A DNA stretch of 64,000 bases from Shimia abyssi (GCF_003014475.1 NZ_PYGJ01000002.1:124001-188000), one strand, 5' to 3'; counted from the first letter of the stretch, positions 43,248-52,065 are shown. The notes: generated by a model from the sequence alone, not told the origin. Numbers and translations: made by a program.

Positions 43248-44054
43248 ATGCTGACCCAAGAGCACATAGCCGCTTATCAAAACGATGGCGTGGTTCGGAT
43301 CAAAAACGCATTCTCGCAAGAATGGCTAGACGAAGTTCGACGTTCGATTGAATTTGGTCGCGCCAATCCGGGGCCGATGTATCTGGACTATTCCAAAGAC
43401 ACCAATCCGGGTACCTACTGCGCGGATATGTGGATCTGGCGCGAAAATGCCCACATGAAGAATTTCATTTTCAATTCTCCAGCGGCGGAACTTGCAGGCG
43501 AAGCTATGGAGGCCAGTTCAGTTGCGCTCGTGACTGACAATTGGTTGGTGCGCGAGGCCGGCGCGGTGAACAGAGCACCCTGGCACCATGACAATCCCTA
43601 TTTCGATGTCAGTGGCGAATGGTGTATACTGTGGATGGGACTTGAACCCGTGCGTCAGGGTGAGGGCGTGGTTTTTCTCAAAGGTTCTCACAAATGGGGG
43701 CGCAAATTCATGCCTCTCAGCTTTGCCGGCACCGGACAAAAGGCCGCACTGCAAGAACCCTATGAGCCCACACCGGACTTTACTGAAAATCTGGCTGATT
43801 ATGACGTGCTGGAATTTGATCTGGACCCCGGTGATTGCCTGATCTTCGATTCCCATACGTTACATGGCGCGCCCAATCCCGTACCGCCTGAACGTTCCGT
43901 CAACCGTCTGACAATGCGCTTCGCCCACGGGAATGCAGCGTTTGAAAAACGAGGCAGTTGGACCGACGCACAGACTGAATACTGGCAGGCTCATGGCATG
44001 AAAGAGGGCGAACCTATTGTGGGCGATCTGCTGCCGCTTGTGTGGAGCCGGTAG
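43248..44054 (+). CDS. Phytanoyl-CoA dioxygenase family protein (cargo)
   Basis: This 268-residue Fe(II)/2-oxoglutarate oxygenase is read from MLTQEHIAAYQNDGVVRIKN. The ATG at 43248 follows GAAAGG, better than the ATG at 43221 that overlaps the previous stop. Metal ligands are H113 and D115 (NRAPWHHDNPYFDV) and H206 (FDSHTLHGAPNP), with Arg residues after it for 2-oxoglutarate. It lacks the EctD signature of ectoine hydroxylase, so another solute or amino acid is the likely substrate. It is co-transcribed with the M24 gene and is the last gene of the cargo. Confidence 0.85.
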   Translation: MLTQEHIAAYQNDGVVRIKNAFSQEWLDEVRRSIEFGRANPGPMYLDYSKDTNPGTYCADMWIWRENAHMKNFIFNSPAAELAGEAMEASSVALVTDNWLVREAGAVNRAPWHHDNPYFDVSGEWCILWMGLEPVRQGEGVVFLKGSHKWGRKFMPLSFAGTGQKAALQEPYEPTPDFTENLADYDVLEFDLDPGDCLIFDSHTLHGAPNPVPPERSVNRLTMRFAHGNAAFEKRGSWTDAQTEYWQAHGMKEGEPIVGDLLPLVWSR

Positions 44055-44290
44055 CTCCTTTCCGACTCCGACGCCAAGCGGCGAAAGAACAGTTCGAATT
44101 CGGTGTCTCATGATGGATTCCAATGGCCGGTTCAGCGACATCGGTTGCCTCCCAGCGAAAAGCTTGCCGCAGCTGCGAAGGAATGCTGCGCTAGCAATAG
44201 CGGCGCCAGCAAATGTCGGCAAAGTCCCGCCTTGGCGACCTTCGTCGCCGCGTTTTTGAACGGCAGCTTTCTCTACAGTGAGGACGGGCG

Positions 44291-44578
44291 TCATTTCCTC
44301 ACGCGGCCCTGAAGCTCCAAAACGCGCGCGTAACCTTCGCTGACCTCGCGCGCTTGTTCGAAGACCTCTCGCCGCTCCTGATCCTGACAACGGAAGTACC
44401 TGCTCGACTTCGGCAAAATACGCCTCAGCATCACGCCTCAACAGGTCAGATATGCCCTGACATCATCGGGATCGGTGGGCATCCATGGCGACACTGGTGG
44501 CAGGCAACTGCCTGCGATCGAGGCTGATCCCCAACCCAAAACAGCCAGAGCCGCCCATGTTTGTTTCAAAAGCGCCAT
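44291..44578 (-). pseudogene. Frameshifted remnant of a small exported protein
   Basis: An ATG at 44576-44578 starts a signal-peptide-like frame (MALLKQTWAALAVLGWGSAS, then CLPPVSPWMPTDPDDVRAYL) that stops after about 46 codons. The next frame continues with LLRRDAEAYFAEV, and a third with SRYFRCQDQERREVFEQARE, then VSEGYARVLELQGRVRK and a stop at 44291. Reading the three pieces together gives a coherent small exported protein with the MPTDP...YFRC.D.ER pattern of a conserved T4SS-associated family. Two frameshifts are needed, so the gene appears dead, unless both are sequencing errors. The 236 bp between 44055 and 44290 hold nothing recognisable. Confidence 0.65.
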
Positions 44579-44639
44579 ATTATCTTGGCTCAGCCACTCT
44601 GTTGCAGTAAATTCGTTTCAACGCATGAAAGGCGCATTA

Positions 44640-44680
44640 ATACAAAATGCACCTATTGATTGCAAGATTATAATATTGTA
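44640..44680 (+). promoter_or_regulatory. AT-rich candidate promoter of the virB operon
   Basis: An AT-rich island holds TATAAT at 44669-44674, about 40 bp upstream of the first gene. No convincing -35 box sits at 17 bp, so an activator may be needed. This is the only such -10-like word before the operon. Confidence 0.4.
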
Positions 44681-44714
44681 TCGGTTGGGTGGTCCATGAG
44701 GGACTGCCGGGCCA

Positions 44715-45068
44715 ATGCACAATTCTGTAAGGCTCGATCCTATGAATTTGATGCAAGACGCCCCCAATGTTGTCAGCGAAGACGGGCTGCGCACACTGCT
44801 TGCCGAAGGACATTCGGCGGATGTTGTGTGCCGGGTTACGCCCACACGAACAGGTGCTCAATGGTCCGGAGTTTGGACGGTGCATTGCGTCTCGCCAGAT
44901 GGCGAGACGCGTCGCCTGCTCGTTACCGCGCGCAACAACATGGCAGCTCGGGAATTCAAGACAATCAACGGCTTATCGAGCTTCCTTGCTGGGCTGGGCG
45001 TTTCGATCATTTCTATCCCGATGTTTGAGAGCAAAGTCGCCTCGCATCAGCTGGACAACGCGGACTAA
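44715..45068 (+). CDS. Small protein opening the T4SS operon
   Basis: This 117-residue soluble protein begins [20 protein letters not shown]; an internal ATG at 44742 is an alternative start. The central part ([20 protein letters not shown], then [20 protein letters not shown]) is faintly like the ParC/KfrB-type small proteins of plasmids. I cannot assign a function. Its 3' end overlaps the proposed VirB1 start, which ties it to the T4SS operon. Confidence 0.6.
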   Translation: MHNSVRLDPMNLMQDAPNVVSEDGLRTLLAEGHSADVVCRVTPTRTGAQWSGVWTVHCVSPDGETRRLLVTARNNMAAREFKTINGLSSFLAGLGVSIISIPMFESKVASHQLDNAD

Positions 45069-45711
45069 GTTACTTGCCGCCCTCGCAGCATTCCTTGCTG
45101 CACCCGCCTATTCTGAAGGCTTCGTTCTTTCCATGCGGGCTGATGGTCAGCTGGAGACCAAAGCACCGCAATCGGGTTTCGCACAGAGCTATGTCGACGG
45201 TATTGGCGCAAACCCACCAAAGCTGATCGTTTTCGCCACGCCTGAGCGTGAAGCACCGCCTCCTGCACCTACCCGCGTGGTTCCCCGCCCCGAGATCCTC
45301 GCAGCCCTTGAAAGCACCGCGCATCGCTATGGCGGGCACCCTGCGCTGCGCCGCGCCGGTCTGTCGGTGACGGAATGGCAAGTACTCTTCCAGGCGAACA
45401 TCGAAATCGAAAGCGCCTATCGACCAAATGCGCGCAGTTCCACAGGCGCGATTGGCCTCGGGCAGTTGATGCCTGCGACCGCTGCGCAGCTCGGTGTGGA
45501 TCCCCATAATTGGCAAGCAAACCTCGATGGTTCTGCCCGTTACCTTTTGATGATGCTTGCACAGTTCAGAACGCCAGAACTTGCGCTGGCCGCCTATAAC
45601 GCGGGACCCGACGCGGTCGCGCGCTACGGCGGCATTCCCCCTTACCGAGAAACCCAAAACCACGTGCGCCGCGTCATGGCCGTGCGTGATCGACTAACTG
45701 GAGCCTCCTGA
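45025..45711 (+). CDS. virB1: VirB1-like lytic transglycosylase
   Basis: This is a peptidoglycan hydrolase that opens the wall for the secretion channel. Its SLT domain lies in the C-terminal half: [20 protein letters not shown] with the catalytic Glu, [17 protein letters not shown], and [20 protein letters not shown]. The signal peptide is [20 protein letters not shown]. No ATG lies in a suitable place. The TTG at 45025 ([20 protein letters not shown]) gives a normal signal peptide and is chosen; longer starts add non-family sequence. The stop overlaps virB2 by one base. Confidence 0.8.
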   Translation: MRAKSPRISWTTRTKLLAALAAFLAAPAYSEGFVLSMRADGQLETKAPQSGFAQSYVDGIGANPPKLIVFATPEREAPPPAPTRVVPRPEILAALESTAHRYGGHPALRRAGLSVTEWQVLFQANIEIESAYRPNARSSTGAIGLGQLMPATAAQLGVDPHNWQANLDGSARYLLMMLAQFRTPELALAAYNAGPDAVARYGGIPPYRETQNHVRRVMAVRDRLTGAS

Positions 45712-46001
45712 TGCACACACAAATCCGTACGATCCTGTCGCTGGCTCTGGCCAGTTTGATGATTGCCGACCCGGCTTTTGCGCAGAGCATTGACCTTTCG
45801 CCGGTGCAGAACCTTTTGCAAGGCATCGTCGACACGATCACTGGCCCCTTGGGCATTGTGATCGGCACCCTAGCTTTGATCGGTGTGTTTCTCTCCTGGC
45901 TCTTTGGCATCCTCGACTTCCGCCAAGCCCTCTGGGTGCTGGTGGCAATCGCGGGCATCGCGGCCGCGCCGACCATCGTAACCGCCATCTGGGGCGCGTA
46001 A
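45711..46001 (+). CDS. virB2: VirB2-like pilin
   Basis: This 96-residue protein has a long signal sequence (SLALASLMIADPAFAQSIDL) and two hydrophobic helices (GPLGIVIGTLALIGVFLSWL; ALWVLVAIAGIAAAPTIVTA) separated by a short loop. This is the size and topology of VirB2/TrbC major pilins. It would form the T4SS pilus in the envelope. The TGATG overlap with virB1 and the 7-bp gap to virB3 place it in the operon. Confidence 0.9.
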   Translation: MHTQIRTILSLALASLMIADPAFAQSIDLSPVQNLLQGIVDTITGPLGIVIGTLALIGVFLSWLFGILDFRQALWVLVAIAGIAAAPTIVTAIWGA

Positions 46002-46008
46002 ATCCGGC

Positions 46009-46287
46009 ATGGCAACGCAAACCCGCCTCTTCCTGGGCCTGATCCGGCCGCCAAAGCTCATCGGCTTGCCGATCATGTATGCCATGGTCTGGCTCTTCGG
46101 GTTTGTGTTGTTGTTTCTGTGGGTCCAAAGCTGGCCAGTGATCATCATTGCCGCTCTAGCCTATCCTGCGCTGTGGAAAGCGGCAGACTGGGATCCGGCC
46201 TTTCTTGAGGTGATGGTTACATCGCTGCAGGAAACGCCGCCTACCCCGAACCGCAAGATCCATTCTGGGGACAGCTATGCTCCGTGA
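46009..46287 (+). CDS. virB3: VirB3-like inner-membrane protein
   Basis: This 92-residue protein starts MATQTRLFLGLIRPPKLIGL and has a two-helix hydrophobic part (MYAMVWLFGFVLLFLWVQSW; PVIIIAALAYPALWKAADWD). RPPKLIGLP and the length fit VirB3, which works with VirB4 at the base of the T4SS. Its stop overlaps the virB4 start by 11 bp. Confidence 0.88.
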   Translation: MATQTRLFLGLIRPPKLIGLPIMYAMVWLFGFVLLFLWVQSWPVIIIAALAYPALWKAADWDPAFLEVMVTSLQETPPTPNRKIHSGDSYAP

Positions 46288-48643
46288 TCCTTCGGATGAT
46301 CTTGCAACGCTGCCAGACTGGGCGCGCAAAGAGCGGCCGATGGCCAGCATGCTACCCTATGTCAGCCTCGTGAATAAAGTGACGATCCGCACGCGCGGCA
46401 ATGCACTGTTCCAGTGCATCCGTCTTGACGGCGTCAACAGCATGACCAGCGATGACGCGCATTTGGAAAAAATCCGCGCGCTCTTCGCGGCGATCATCGC
46501 GCAAATCGGGCCAGAATACAGTTTCTACGTGCACAAGGTCTCAAAAGCGATCGAGACCGTCTTGCCCCCGGTGCCCAATGAGGGGTTTGCGCAAACGCTC
46601 GATACCCGTTGGCAAGCGGCGATGGCGCTGGCCGGATTGCGAGACAAAACTCTCACGCTCACGGTGCTAAAGCGTCCTCCCCTTGGAACGCGGCTGCGTC
46701 TGAAGCGCTCGGACTCAATCGCACAGCTGAAAGATCAGACGGCCAAGCAGCTGCGCAAGCTCGAGGAGGTCGTCGGGTTTCTGCTGTCGTCTTTTGCCGA
46801 GATGAACCCGCGTCTGCTCGGCGCTGAAAGCGGCGAGCTACTCGGGTTCCTCGGAGCGCTCAATATCGGCCAAGAGCGACCCCTCTTCGCAAAATCCCGC
46901 TTTGGCATCATTGCCGAGGATGTTGCCAACACCCGCGTCACGTTTCAGGGGCGAAGCTTCACGCTCGACGATGGGAAGGCGGGCAAGCGGTTTGGCACCA
47001 GCTTTGCGATCAAGACTTACCCAGCCAAAACCTGCTGCACCATGTTCGATGAACTGAACCTGCCGGTCGACATGGTGGTCACGCACTCCTTCACACCGAT
47101 CAACAGCAACATCATGGCCAGCCGGATCAAGCGCCAACAGCGTCTGATGAAGGCCAGCGATGACGGCGCGATTTCCCTCGCCGAAGAACTGGTCGACGCG
47201 CTGGACGACTTGGAATCCAAACGGCTCAGCTTTGGCGATCATCACATGACAGTCACGGTTTTCGCCGAGGCCGAGGAAAAGCTAGAAACCATCGCAGCTG
47301 AAGTGCGCAACATCGCCGCCAGTGAAGGCGTTAATCTGGTGAATGAGAGCTTCGCAGCGCGCACCCACTATTTCGCGCAACATCCAGGCAACGGACAGAT
47401 GCGCAGCCGTAAGGCCGCTATCACGAATACGAACTTTGCCGATCTCGCGGCGCTGCATCGCAGTCAATTGGGCAAACCCGGAGACAATGTACCTTGGGGC
47501 AAGCCGATCAGCCTGTTTCCAACGCCTGAACGCTCGGGCTTCCTGTTCAACTACCACGAGACCGGACAGCCAGACAAAGAGCCGACCGGTGGCCATACTT
47601 TGATCCTTGGCCGCCCTGGCTCTGGCAAGTCGGTGTTGTCAGCTTTCCTCATGACCCAAGCCCGCCGCTGCGATGCGCGCGTGTTCGTTTTTGACTATCG
47701 CGCGGGCATGGAAATGGCGGTGCGGGCCAATGGCGGGCGCTACAGCGCCATCAAGGCGGGTGAAGCAACCGGCCTCAACCCTCTACGCACGGAAATCGAC
47801 GGGCGCGGGCAAGCCTGGCTCTCCGATTGGTTGGCCACGCTGCTGCATCGTGCCGACAAGCCCCTGAGCCCGGTTCAGATCAACCGCATCCAAGAAGTGG
47901 TGCGCCAAAACGCCGGGGCGAGCGATGCCGCCCTTCGCAACTGGCAGGATCTGGCCTCGCTCTTTGTGGCAGGGGCGGACGAAGGGGATCTGTTCGAACG
48001 GATTCAGGAATGGACCGCTGATGGTCGCTATGGCTGGATCTTTGGGCAAAGCGCCGAGGATACCTTCTCGCTCGATGGTGATGTCGTGGGGTTCGACCTG
48101 ACCGGCATTCTCGACAGCGAAAGTGAGAAGGAACGCATGGCGGTCCTGTCCTACCTGTTTCGGCGGGTGGAGCGGGTGATCGAGGATCGCAAACAGACGC
48201 TGATTATCATCGATGAGGCCTGGAAAGCGCTCGACAACCCGTATTTTGCCGACCGGCTGAGCAACTGGCTGGTCACTGCGCGCAAACAGAACGCGGTCGT
48301 CGTGATGATGACCCAATACGCAAGCCAGCTTGAGAAAACCCGCACCGGCAAGACGATTGTCGAGGCGGTGCCGACGCAGCTTCTGCTTCCAAACATCCGC
48401 GCCTCGGCCAGTGATTACACCATGCTCGGTCTCACCGAAAAAGAACTCGGCGTTCTGCTCGGCACAGGCAGCAATTCCCGCTTGGCGCTGGTACGCGATG
48501 ATCAAGGCTCGGTGGTGATCGACGCTGATCTAAGCGCCCTTGGCCCTTACCTCACGATCCTTGGCGGCATGGAAAAAGGCGAAGCGCTGGTTGGTGCAGA
48601 TTATCGCCAGAATCCCGATTTTTGGAGACAGATGGATGCGTAG
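46277..48643 (+). CDS. virB4: VirB4 ATPase
   Basis: This 788-residue T4SS ATPase energises pilus assembly and transfer. The N-terminal CagE/TrbE/VirB family part (MLPYVSLVNKVTIRTRGNAL) is followed by the RecA-like core: Walker A GHTLILGRPGSGKSVLSAFL near residue 445, and Walker B QTLIIIDEAWKALDNPYFAD. TARKQNAVVVMMTQYASQLE follows. Length and order are standard. The last codons overlap the start of a small lipoprotein gene by 8 bp. Confidence 0.96.
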   Translation: MLRDPSDDLATLPDWARKERPMASMLPYVSLVNKVTIRTRGNALFQCIRLDGVNSMTSDDAHLEKIRALFAAIIAQIGPEYSFYVHKVSKAIETVLPPVPNEGFAQTLDTRWQAAMALAGLRDKTLTLTVLKRPPLGTRLRLKRSDSIAQLKDQTAKQLRKLEEVVGFLLSSFAEMNPRLLGAESGELLGFLGALNIGQERPLFAKSRFGIIAEDVANTRVTFQGRSFTLDDGKAGKRFGTSFAIKTYPAKTCCTMFDELNLPVDMVVTHSFTPINSNIMASRIKRQQRLMKASDDGAISLAEELVDALDDLESKRLSFGDHHMTVTVFAEAEEKLETIAAEVRNIAASEGVNLVNESFAARTHYFAQHPGNGQMRSRKAAITNTNFADLAALHRSQLGKPGDNVPWGKPISLFPTPERSGFLFNYHETGQPDKEPTGGHTLILGRPGSGKSVLSAFLMTQARRCDARVFVFDYRAGMEMAVRANGGRYSAIKAGEATGLNPLRTEIDGRGQAWLSDWLATLLHRADKPLSPVQINRIQEVVRQNAGASDAALRNWQDLASLFVAGADEGDLFERIQEWTADGRYGWIFGQSAEDTFSLDGDVVGFDLTGILDSESEKERMAVLSYLFRRVERVIEDRKQTLIIIDEAWKALDNPYFADRLSNWLVTARKQNAVVVMMTQYASQLEKTRTGKTIVEAVPTQLLLPNIRASASDYTMLGLTEKELGVLLGTGSNSRLALVRDDQGSVVIDADLSALGPYLTILGGMEKGEALVGADYRQNPDFWRQMDA

Positions 48644-48794
48644 ATTGCTCGCCTTGACCCTCACCCTTTTGACCATGACAGCCTGCGCCGAATACCGGCC
48701 GTCAGAGGCAGAGTGCTTCAACTCGTTTGCTGAGGTCAGCCGCAGCGACTGTAATTTTGTGCTGCTCGGACCGATTGGTAGCCTGGGTGAATAG
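48636..48794 (+). CDS. VirB7-like small lipoprotein
   Basis: This 52-residue protein from the ATG at 48636 has a signal RRLLALTLTLLTMTAC with lipobox TMTAC, then a short mature part (AEYRPSEAECFNSFAEVSRS). The second and third cysteines could pair with VirB9, as in VirB7-VirB9 complexes. The position after virB4 and overlap with the next gene support the role. Sequence identity to VirB7 is not expected for such short proteins, so the call rests on architecture. Confidence 0.7.
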   Translation: MRRLLALTLTLLTMTACAEYRPSEAECFNSFAEVSRSDCNFVLLGPIGSLGE

Positions 48795-49935
48795 CTTCCG
48801 CCCACATATCCTTGCGGGCTTGGTCTCGCTGGCCGCGCCAATGGCCTTTGCCCAAGGTGTGCCAACCTTTGATGTGGGCATGTTCCTGCAGCGCGAGCGC
48901 GTGTTGCAACAGGGCGAACAAGATCTGGCGCTGCAGCGGGATCGGTTGACCAAAGAAGAAGAGCTTGAAGAGCTCGAGCAAGAGCAACTCGACGCACTGG
49001 AAAACATCCTTAATGCCGCGACGTTGGCCAGCGGAAATTCAGGCGCGCTGGTCGCGAGTTTGGAAGCAGGCTCATCACCTGAAAGCGCTGCAGACACGCT
49101 TTACGGTCCGGTCGACCCGAACCCCGGCGCGGCCCAGATGTTCGGCGATGCCTCTGGCTCCATCGAACAGCTGATTATTCGCGCGGCTCAGGAAACGCAC
49201 CATATGTCCGGCGTGGGCGCGGCGAGTTTGTCGCCCAAGCAATGGCGCTGCCTATTGCAGGCCCTGATCTGGCAAGAAAGCCGCTTCACCATCGGCGCTC
49301 GCTCCCCGGTCGGCGCATTCGGCCTGACCCAAATTATGCCCGGCACCGCGCAGGATCTCGGGATTTACCCGGCCTATTATGAAAACTCCTACATCCAGGT
49401 CACCGGCGGCGCGCGCTATCTGGCGCAGATGCTGGCGATGTTTGATGGCAACATCATTCACGGGCTGGCCGCCTACAATGCCGGTCCTGGCAATGTGCAG
49501 CGCTACAGCGGCGTGCCGCCTTTTGCTGAGACCCAGCACTACGTTCAAGTAATCCCTGAGCGCTACAATCTCTACCTTGCCCGTGTTGGCGGCGTCGATG
49601 CGCTTGGAACAATCGATCCCGTTCTACTCGCCAACTCCACCATGAGCCTCACCTCCTTCGGCGCAGGGGTCTATGGCGATTACTCCTTGGTCTCGGTGCA
49701 AGCGGCCGCGCTGCGCGTGCAGGACATCATCACCCGCATTGGCGAGACAGATGACATTCACGCGGCCATGTCGCTCAACACCTATGCGCGGGCCGAGCTC
49801 GCTCGCCTGATCGCAATTCGCACGCGCCTAAAAGCCGCCCATACCCGCCCGCTTGGCTCGGCCGAGCTGGCCATGGCGGCCGCGCAGGCCCGCGAACAAG
49901 ACTTCATGCAATTCGATCTGGAGGCACTCCGATGA
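48787..49935 (+). CDS. Second lytic transglycosylase with VirB5-like N-terminus
   Basis: This 382-residue protein is read from the GTG at 48787. It has a signal peptide (HILAGLVSLAAPMAFAQGVP), a coiled-coil segment (LQRERVLQQGEQDLALQRDR) and an SLT domain: ALIWQESRFTIGARSPVGAF with the catalytic Glu, GLTQIMPGTAQDLGIYPAY and [21 protein letters not shown] helical tail ends FDLEALR. The mature start AQGVPTFDV mirrors AQGVPTVDT of the VirB5 gene that follows, suggesting a shared or duplicated envelope-targeting segment. It is a second transglycosylase in one operon. Confidence 0.88.
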   Translation: MNSFRPHILAGLVSLAAPMAFAQGVPTFDVGMFLQRERVLQQGEQDLALQRDRLTKEEELEELEQEQLDALENILNAATLASGNSGALVASLEAGSSPESAADTLYGPVDPNPGAAQMFGDASGSIEQLIIRAAQETHHMSGVGAASLSPKQWRCLLQALIWQESRFTIGARSPVGAFGLTQIMPGTAQDLGIYPAYYENSYIQVTGGARYLAQMLAMFDGNIIHGLAAYNAGPGNVQRYSGVPPFAETQHYVQVIPERYNLYLARVGGVDALGTIDPVLLANSTMSLTSFGAGVYGDYSLVSVQAAALRVQDIITRIGETDDIHAAMSLNTYARAELARLIAIRTRLKAAHTRPLGSAELAMAAAQAREQDFMQFDLEALR

Positions 49936-50711
49936 TCCGCTTTCTTTCAGCCATAGCCACTTGCGCGTTGTTGTTCGCGTCACCCGTATCTGCCCAAGGC
50001 GTTCCGACGGTCGACACGCGCAACATCGCGCAGGAAATTCGCCAGCTGCAGCAGATGCTGGAGGATTTCGGGATCCAGACCGACCAGCTCGACACGCTTC
50101 TCGAACAGCTCGACCTGGTGCAACAGCAACTTGACACACTCAATGAGACCTATGCTGCCCTGACCGGCGCAACAGACATCATCGAGATGGCTATGGGCGG
50201 CGATCTTGACGGCCTCCTCGACCAAGAGTTCGGTGATCTCCTTGGCACCATCCGGCAAATCCAAAGTGGCGATTTCAGCGGCCTTATCGGCAATGCCGCA
50301 CCTCAGATGGAAGGCCGCATGACGCAAGCCTTGGAAGATGCAGGGTTTGACCAAGACAGCCTGTCCGACATGGCCAGCAGCGGCAATCCGGGCGCGGAAC
50401 GCATCGCCAGCCAGGCGAGCACCGGGGCGGTGATGTCAGCGGCGGCTGAGAACAGCTATGAAGAGGCCGCGCAATCCCTCGAACGAGTGGAACAGCTTGT
50501 CTCTCTGATCCCGGATATGGAAACGCTCAAGGAAGCCGTCGATCACAACACTCGCGTCACAGCTGAACTCGCGATCGCCATGACGCGCATGTGGGAACTC
50601 GAAGCCATTCAGACCGTCGGCGCGGGCCAATCCGGCGTGGTTGATGCCGCCACGCTGGCCGAAGAGCGCCGCTACATGGACTTCACCCTGCCAGACCTGC
50701 GCGCTGACTGA
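49932..50711 (+). CDS. virB5: VirB5-like minor pilin protein
   Basis: This 259-residue periplasmic protein has a signal peptide (FLSAIATCALLFASPVSAQG). The mature part is mostly coiled coil (QEIRQLQQMLEDFGIQTDQL; LEQLDLVQQQLDTLNETYAA), ending in a long helix (ELAIAMTRMWELEAIQTVGA). This is the form of VirB5/TrbJ tip proteins that contact the recipient. The ATG overlaps the previous stop as ATGA. It lies 4 bp from virB8. Confidence 0.85.
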   Translation: MIRFLSAIATCALLFASPVSAQGVPTVDTRNIAQEIRQLQQMLEDFGIQTDQLDTLLEQLDLVQQQLDTLNETYAALTGATDIIEMAMGGDLDGLLDQEFGDLLGTIRQIQSGDFSGLIGNAAPQMEGRMTQALEDAGFDQDSLSDMASSGNPGAERIASQASTGAVMSAAAENSYEEAAQSLERVEQLVSLIPDMETLKEAVDHNTRVTAELAIAMTRMWELEAIQTVGAGQSGVVDAATLAEERRYMDFTLPDLRAD

Positions 50712-50715
50712 TCCC

Positions 50716-51366
50716 ATGAACAGTGAGGCAGAAATCATCGAAGAAGAGCTCGTCTACGGCGCACGACGACGCGAGCTCATGTGGCAGAAACTGGGGCTGA
50801 CAGGCATGGCGTTTGGCATCGCAGGTTGCCTCGCCGCCGCCCTCGTGGCCCTGCTCGACGTGGACCCGCCGCCCATGATCGTGCCCTTTGATAGCCAAAC
50901 CGGCATGGCCCTCCCCAATGCCATGGTCGAAGCGGTCTCACTCACGGAACGCCCCGCTATCATTGAGGCACAGGTCTACCGCTATGTCATTGATCGAGAG
51001 ACATACAATCAGCTCGACAATGACGTGCGCGTGCGGCGGGTCCTGGACCAGTCGGACGGCGCGGCCGCTGCAGGACTGCGCGCGCTTTGGACCAGCGGCC
51101 ACGAGGCCTATCCGCCAGACAGTTACGGCACAGATGCCCGGCTTGATGTCGAGGTGCTTTCGATCACCCATATCAGCGTCAATCGCGCCCAGGTGCGCCT
51201 GCGCAAGCAGCTCAACTCACCGCGCGGCTCTCAAAACGGGCTATTCACCGCAACGTTGATGTTTGAGTTTCGGCCCGAGAATAGCCGGTCGATCGATGAT
51301 GTCTGGCAGAACCCCTTCGGCTTCACTGTCACCGAATACGCGATCCGCTCGGATCGTTTGGAGTAA
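50716..51366 (+). CDS. virB8: VirB8 assembly protein
   Basis: This 216-residue bitopic inner-membrane protein is read from MNSEAEIIEEELVYGARRRE. A transmembrane helix (GMAFGIAGCLAAALVALLDV) precedes a periplasmic NTF2-like domain (IIEAQVYRYVIDRETYNQLD; VEVLSITHISVNRAQVRLRK, then ENSRSIDDVWQNPFGFTVTE). The NPFGF and length fit VirB8, which nucleates the T4SS core. Confidence 0.93.
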   Translation: MNSEAEIIEEELVYGARRRELMWQKLGLTGMAFGIAGCLAAALVALLDVDPPPMIVPFDSQTGMALPNAMVEAVSLTERPAIIEAQVYRYVIDRETYNQLDNDVRVRRVLDQSDGAAAAGLRALWTSGHEAYPPDSYGTDARLDVEVLSITHISVNRAQVRLRKQLNSPRGSQNGLFTATLMFEFRPENSRSIDDVWQNPFGFTVTEYAIRSDRLE

Positions 51367-51369
51367 CCC

Positions 51370-52065
51370 ATGCCCCGCCTGTTCCTGATCCTCGCCTTCC
51401 TCGCTACGCTCACTGGCACCGCCTTTGCCGAAACCCAGCCGCGCCAAGGTCCCTATGATGCCCGCGTTCGGCTGGCCACCTATCAGGATGGGCAGGTCTA
51501 CCGCATCCGCACCAGCCTGACCCATGTGACCAGCATTGAATTCGGCCAAGGCGAGACCATCCGCTCGATCATTGCAGGCGACACTGAAGGGTTCCTGTTG
51601 GATGGTGTGCCCGGCGGTCAGGCCTTTGCCATCAAACCCGTCTCGCGCGGCGCGCATACAAATATCACCGTCTACACCAATCGGCGTAGCTACTATTTCA
51701 ACGTGACCGAGGCGAGCTCGCCGACCTTCTACGTCATTCGTTTCACCTATCCCGAAGCGGCACCACGGCAATCCCGAGTGGCCGCAAGCCAACCTGCAAA
51801 CCACGCTTACGGCGTCAGCGCGCGATCCGAGATCACCCCACGCGAAATCTGGGACGACGGCACCTTCACCTATTTCCGTTTTGCAACGAACGCACCGCTT
51901 CCCGCGATCTTTCGATGGTCTGGGGGCAATGAGCGGAGCGTGAATGCGCACGCGCGGCCAGACGGCGTGATCCGCGTGTCAGGTGTCAGCGATCGATGGG
52001 TTCTCAGGCTCGGCGAGGACGAGATTTGCGTCCAAGAGATGAGCGAGGCAAACCGCGATGAGTGA
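51370..52065 (+). CDS. virB9: VirB9 core-complex protein
   Basis: This 231-residue periplasmic protein of the outer-membrane core complex has a signal peptide (PRLFLILAFLATLTGTAFAE). The N-terminal domain carries PYDARVRLATYQDGQVYRIR and VTSIEFGQGETIRSIIAGDT. The C-terminal beta-sandwich (PREIWDDGTFTYFRFATNAP, then LPAIFRWSGGNERSVNAH) is typical of VirB9/TrbG. It overlaps virB10 by 8 bp. Confidence 0.94.
   Translation: MPRLFLILAFLATLTGTAFAETQPRQGPYDARVRLATYQDGQVYRIRTSLTHVTSIEFGQGETIRSIIAGDTEGFLLDGVPGGQAFAIKPVSRGAHTNITVYTNRRSYYFNVTEASSPTFYVIRFTYPEAAPRQSRVAASQPANHAYGVSARSEITPREIWDDGTFTYFRFATNAPLPAIFRWSGGNERSVNAHARPDGVIRVSGVSDRWVLRLGEDEICVQEMSEANRDE

Noticed and set aside
35487-44054. Assignment of the cargo as a standard ectoine/hydroxyectoine degradation cluster
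   Set aside because: Only the transporter strongly resembles that system. DoeB, EutA, EutC and EctD-type signatures were not found, and the M24 protein differs from what I remember of DoeA.
43860-44441. Minus-strand 193-codon frame at the cargo/T4SS junction
   Set aside because: Only a small part (AEAYFAEV) belongs to the broken exported-protein relic. The rest overlaps the dioxygenase gene and the gene-free stretch and does not look like a protein.
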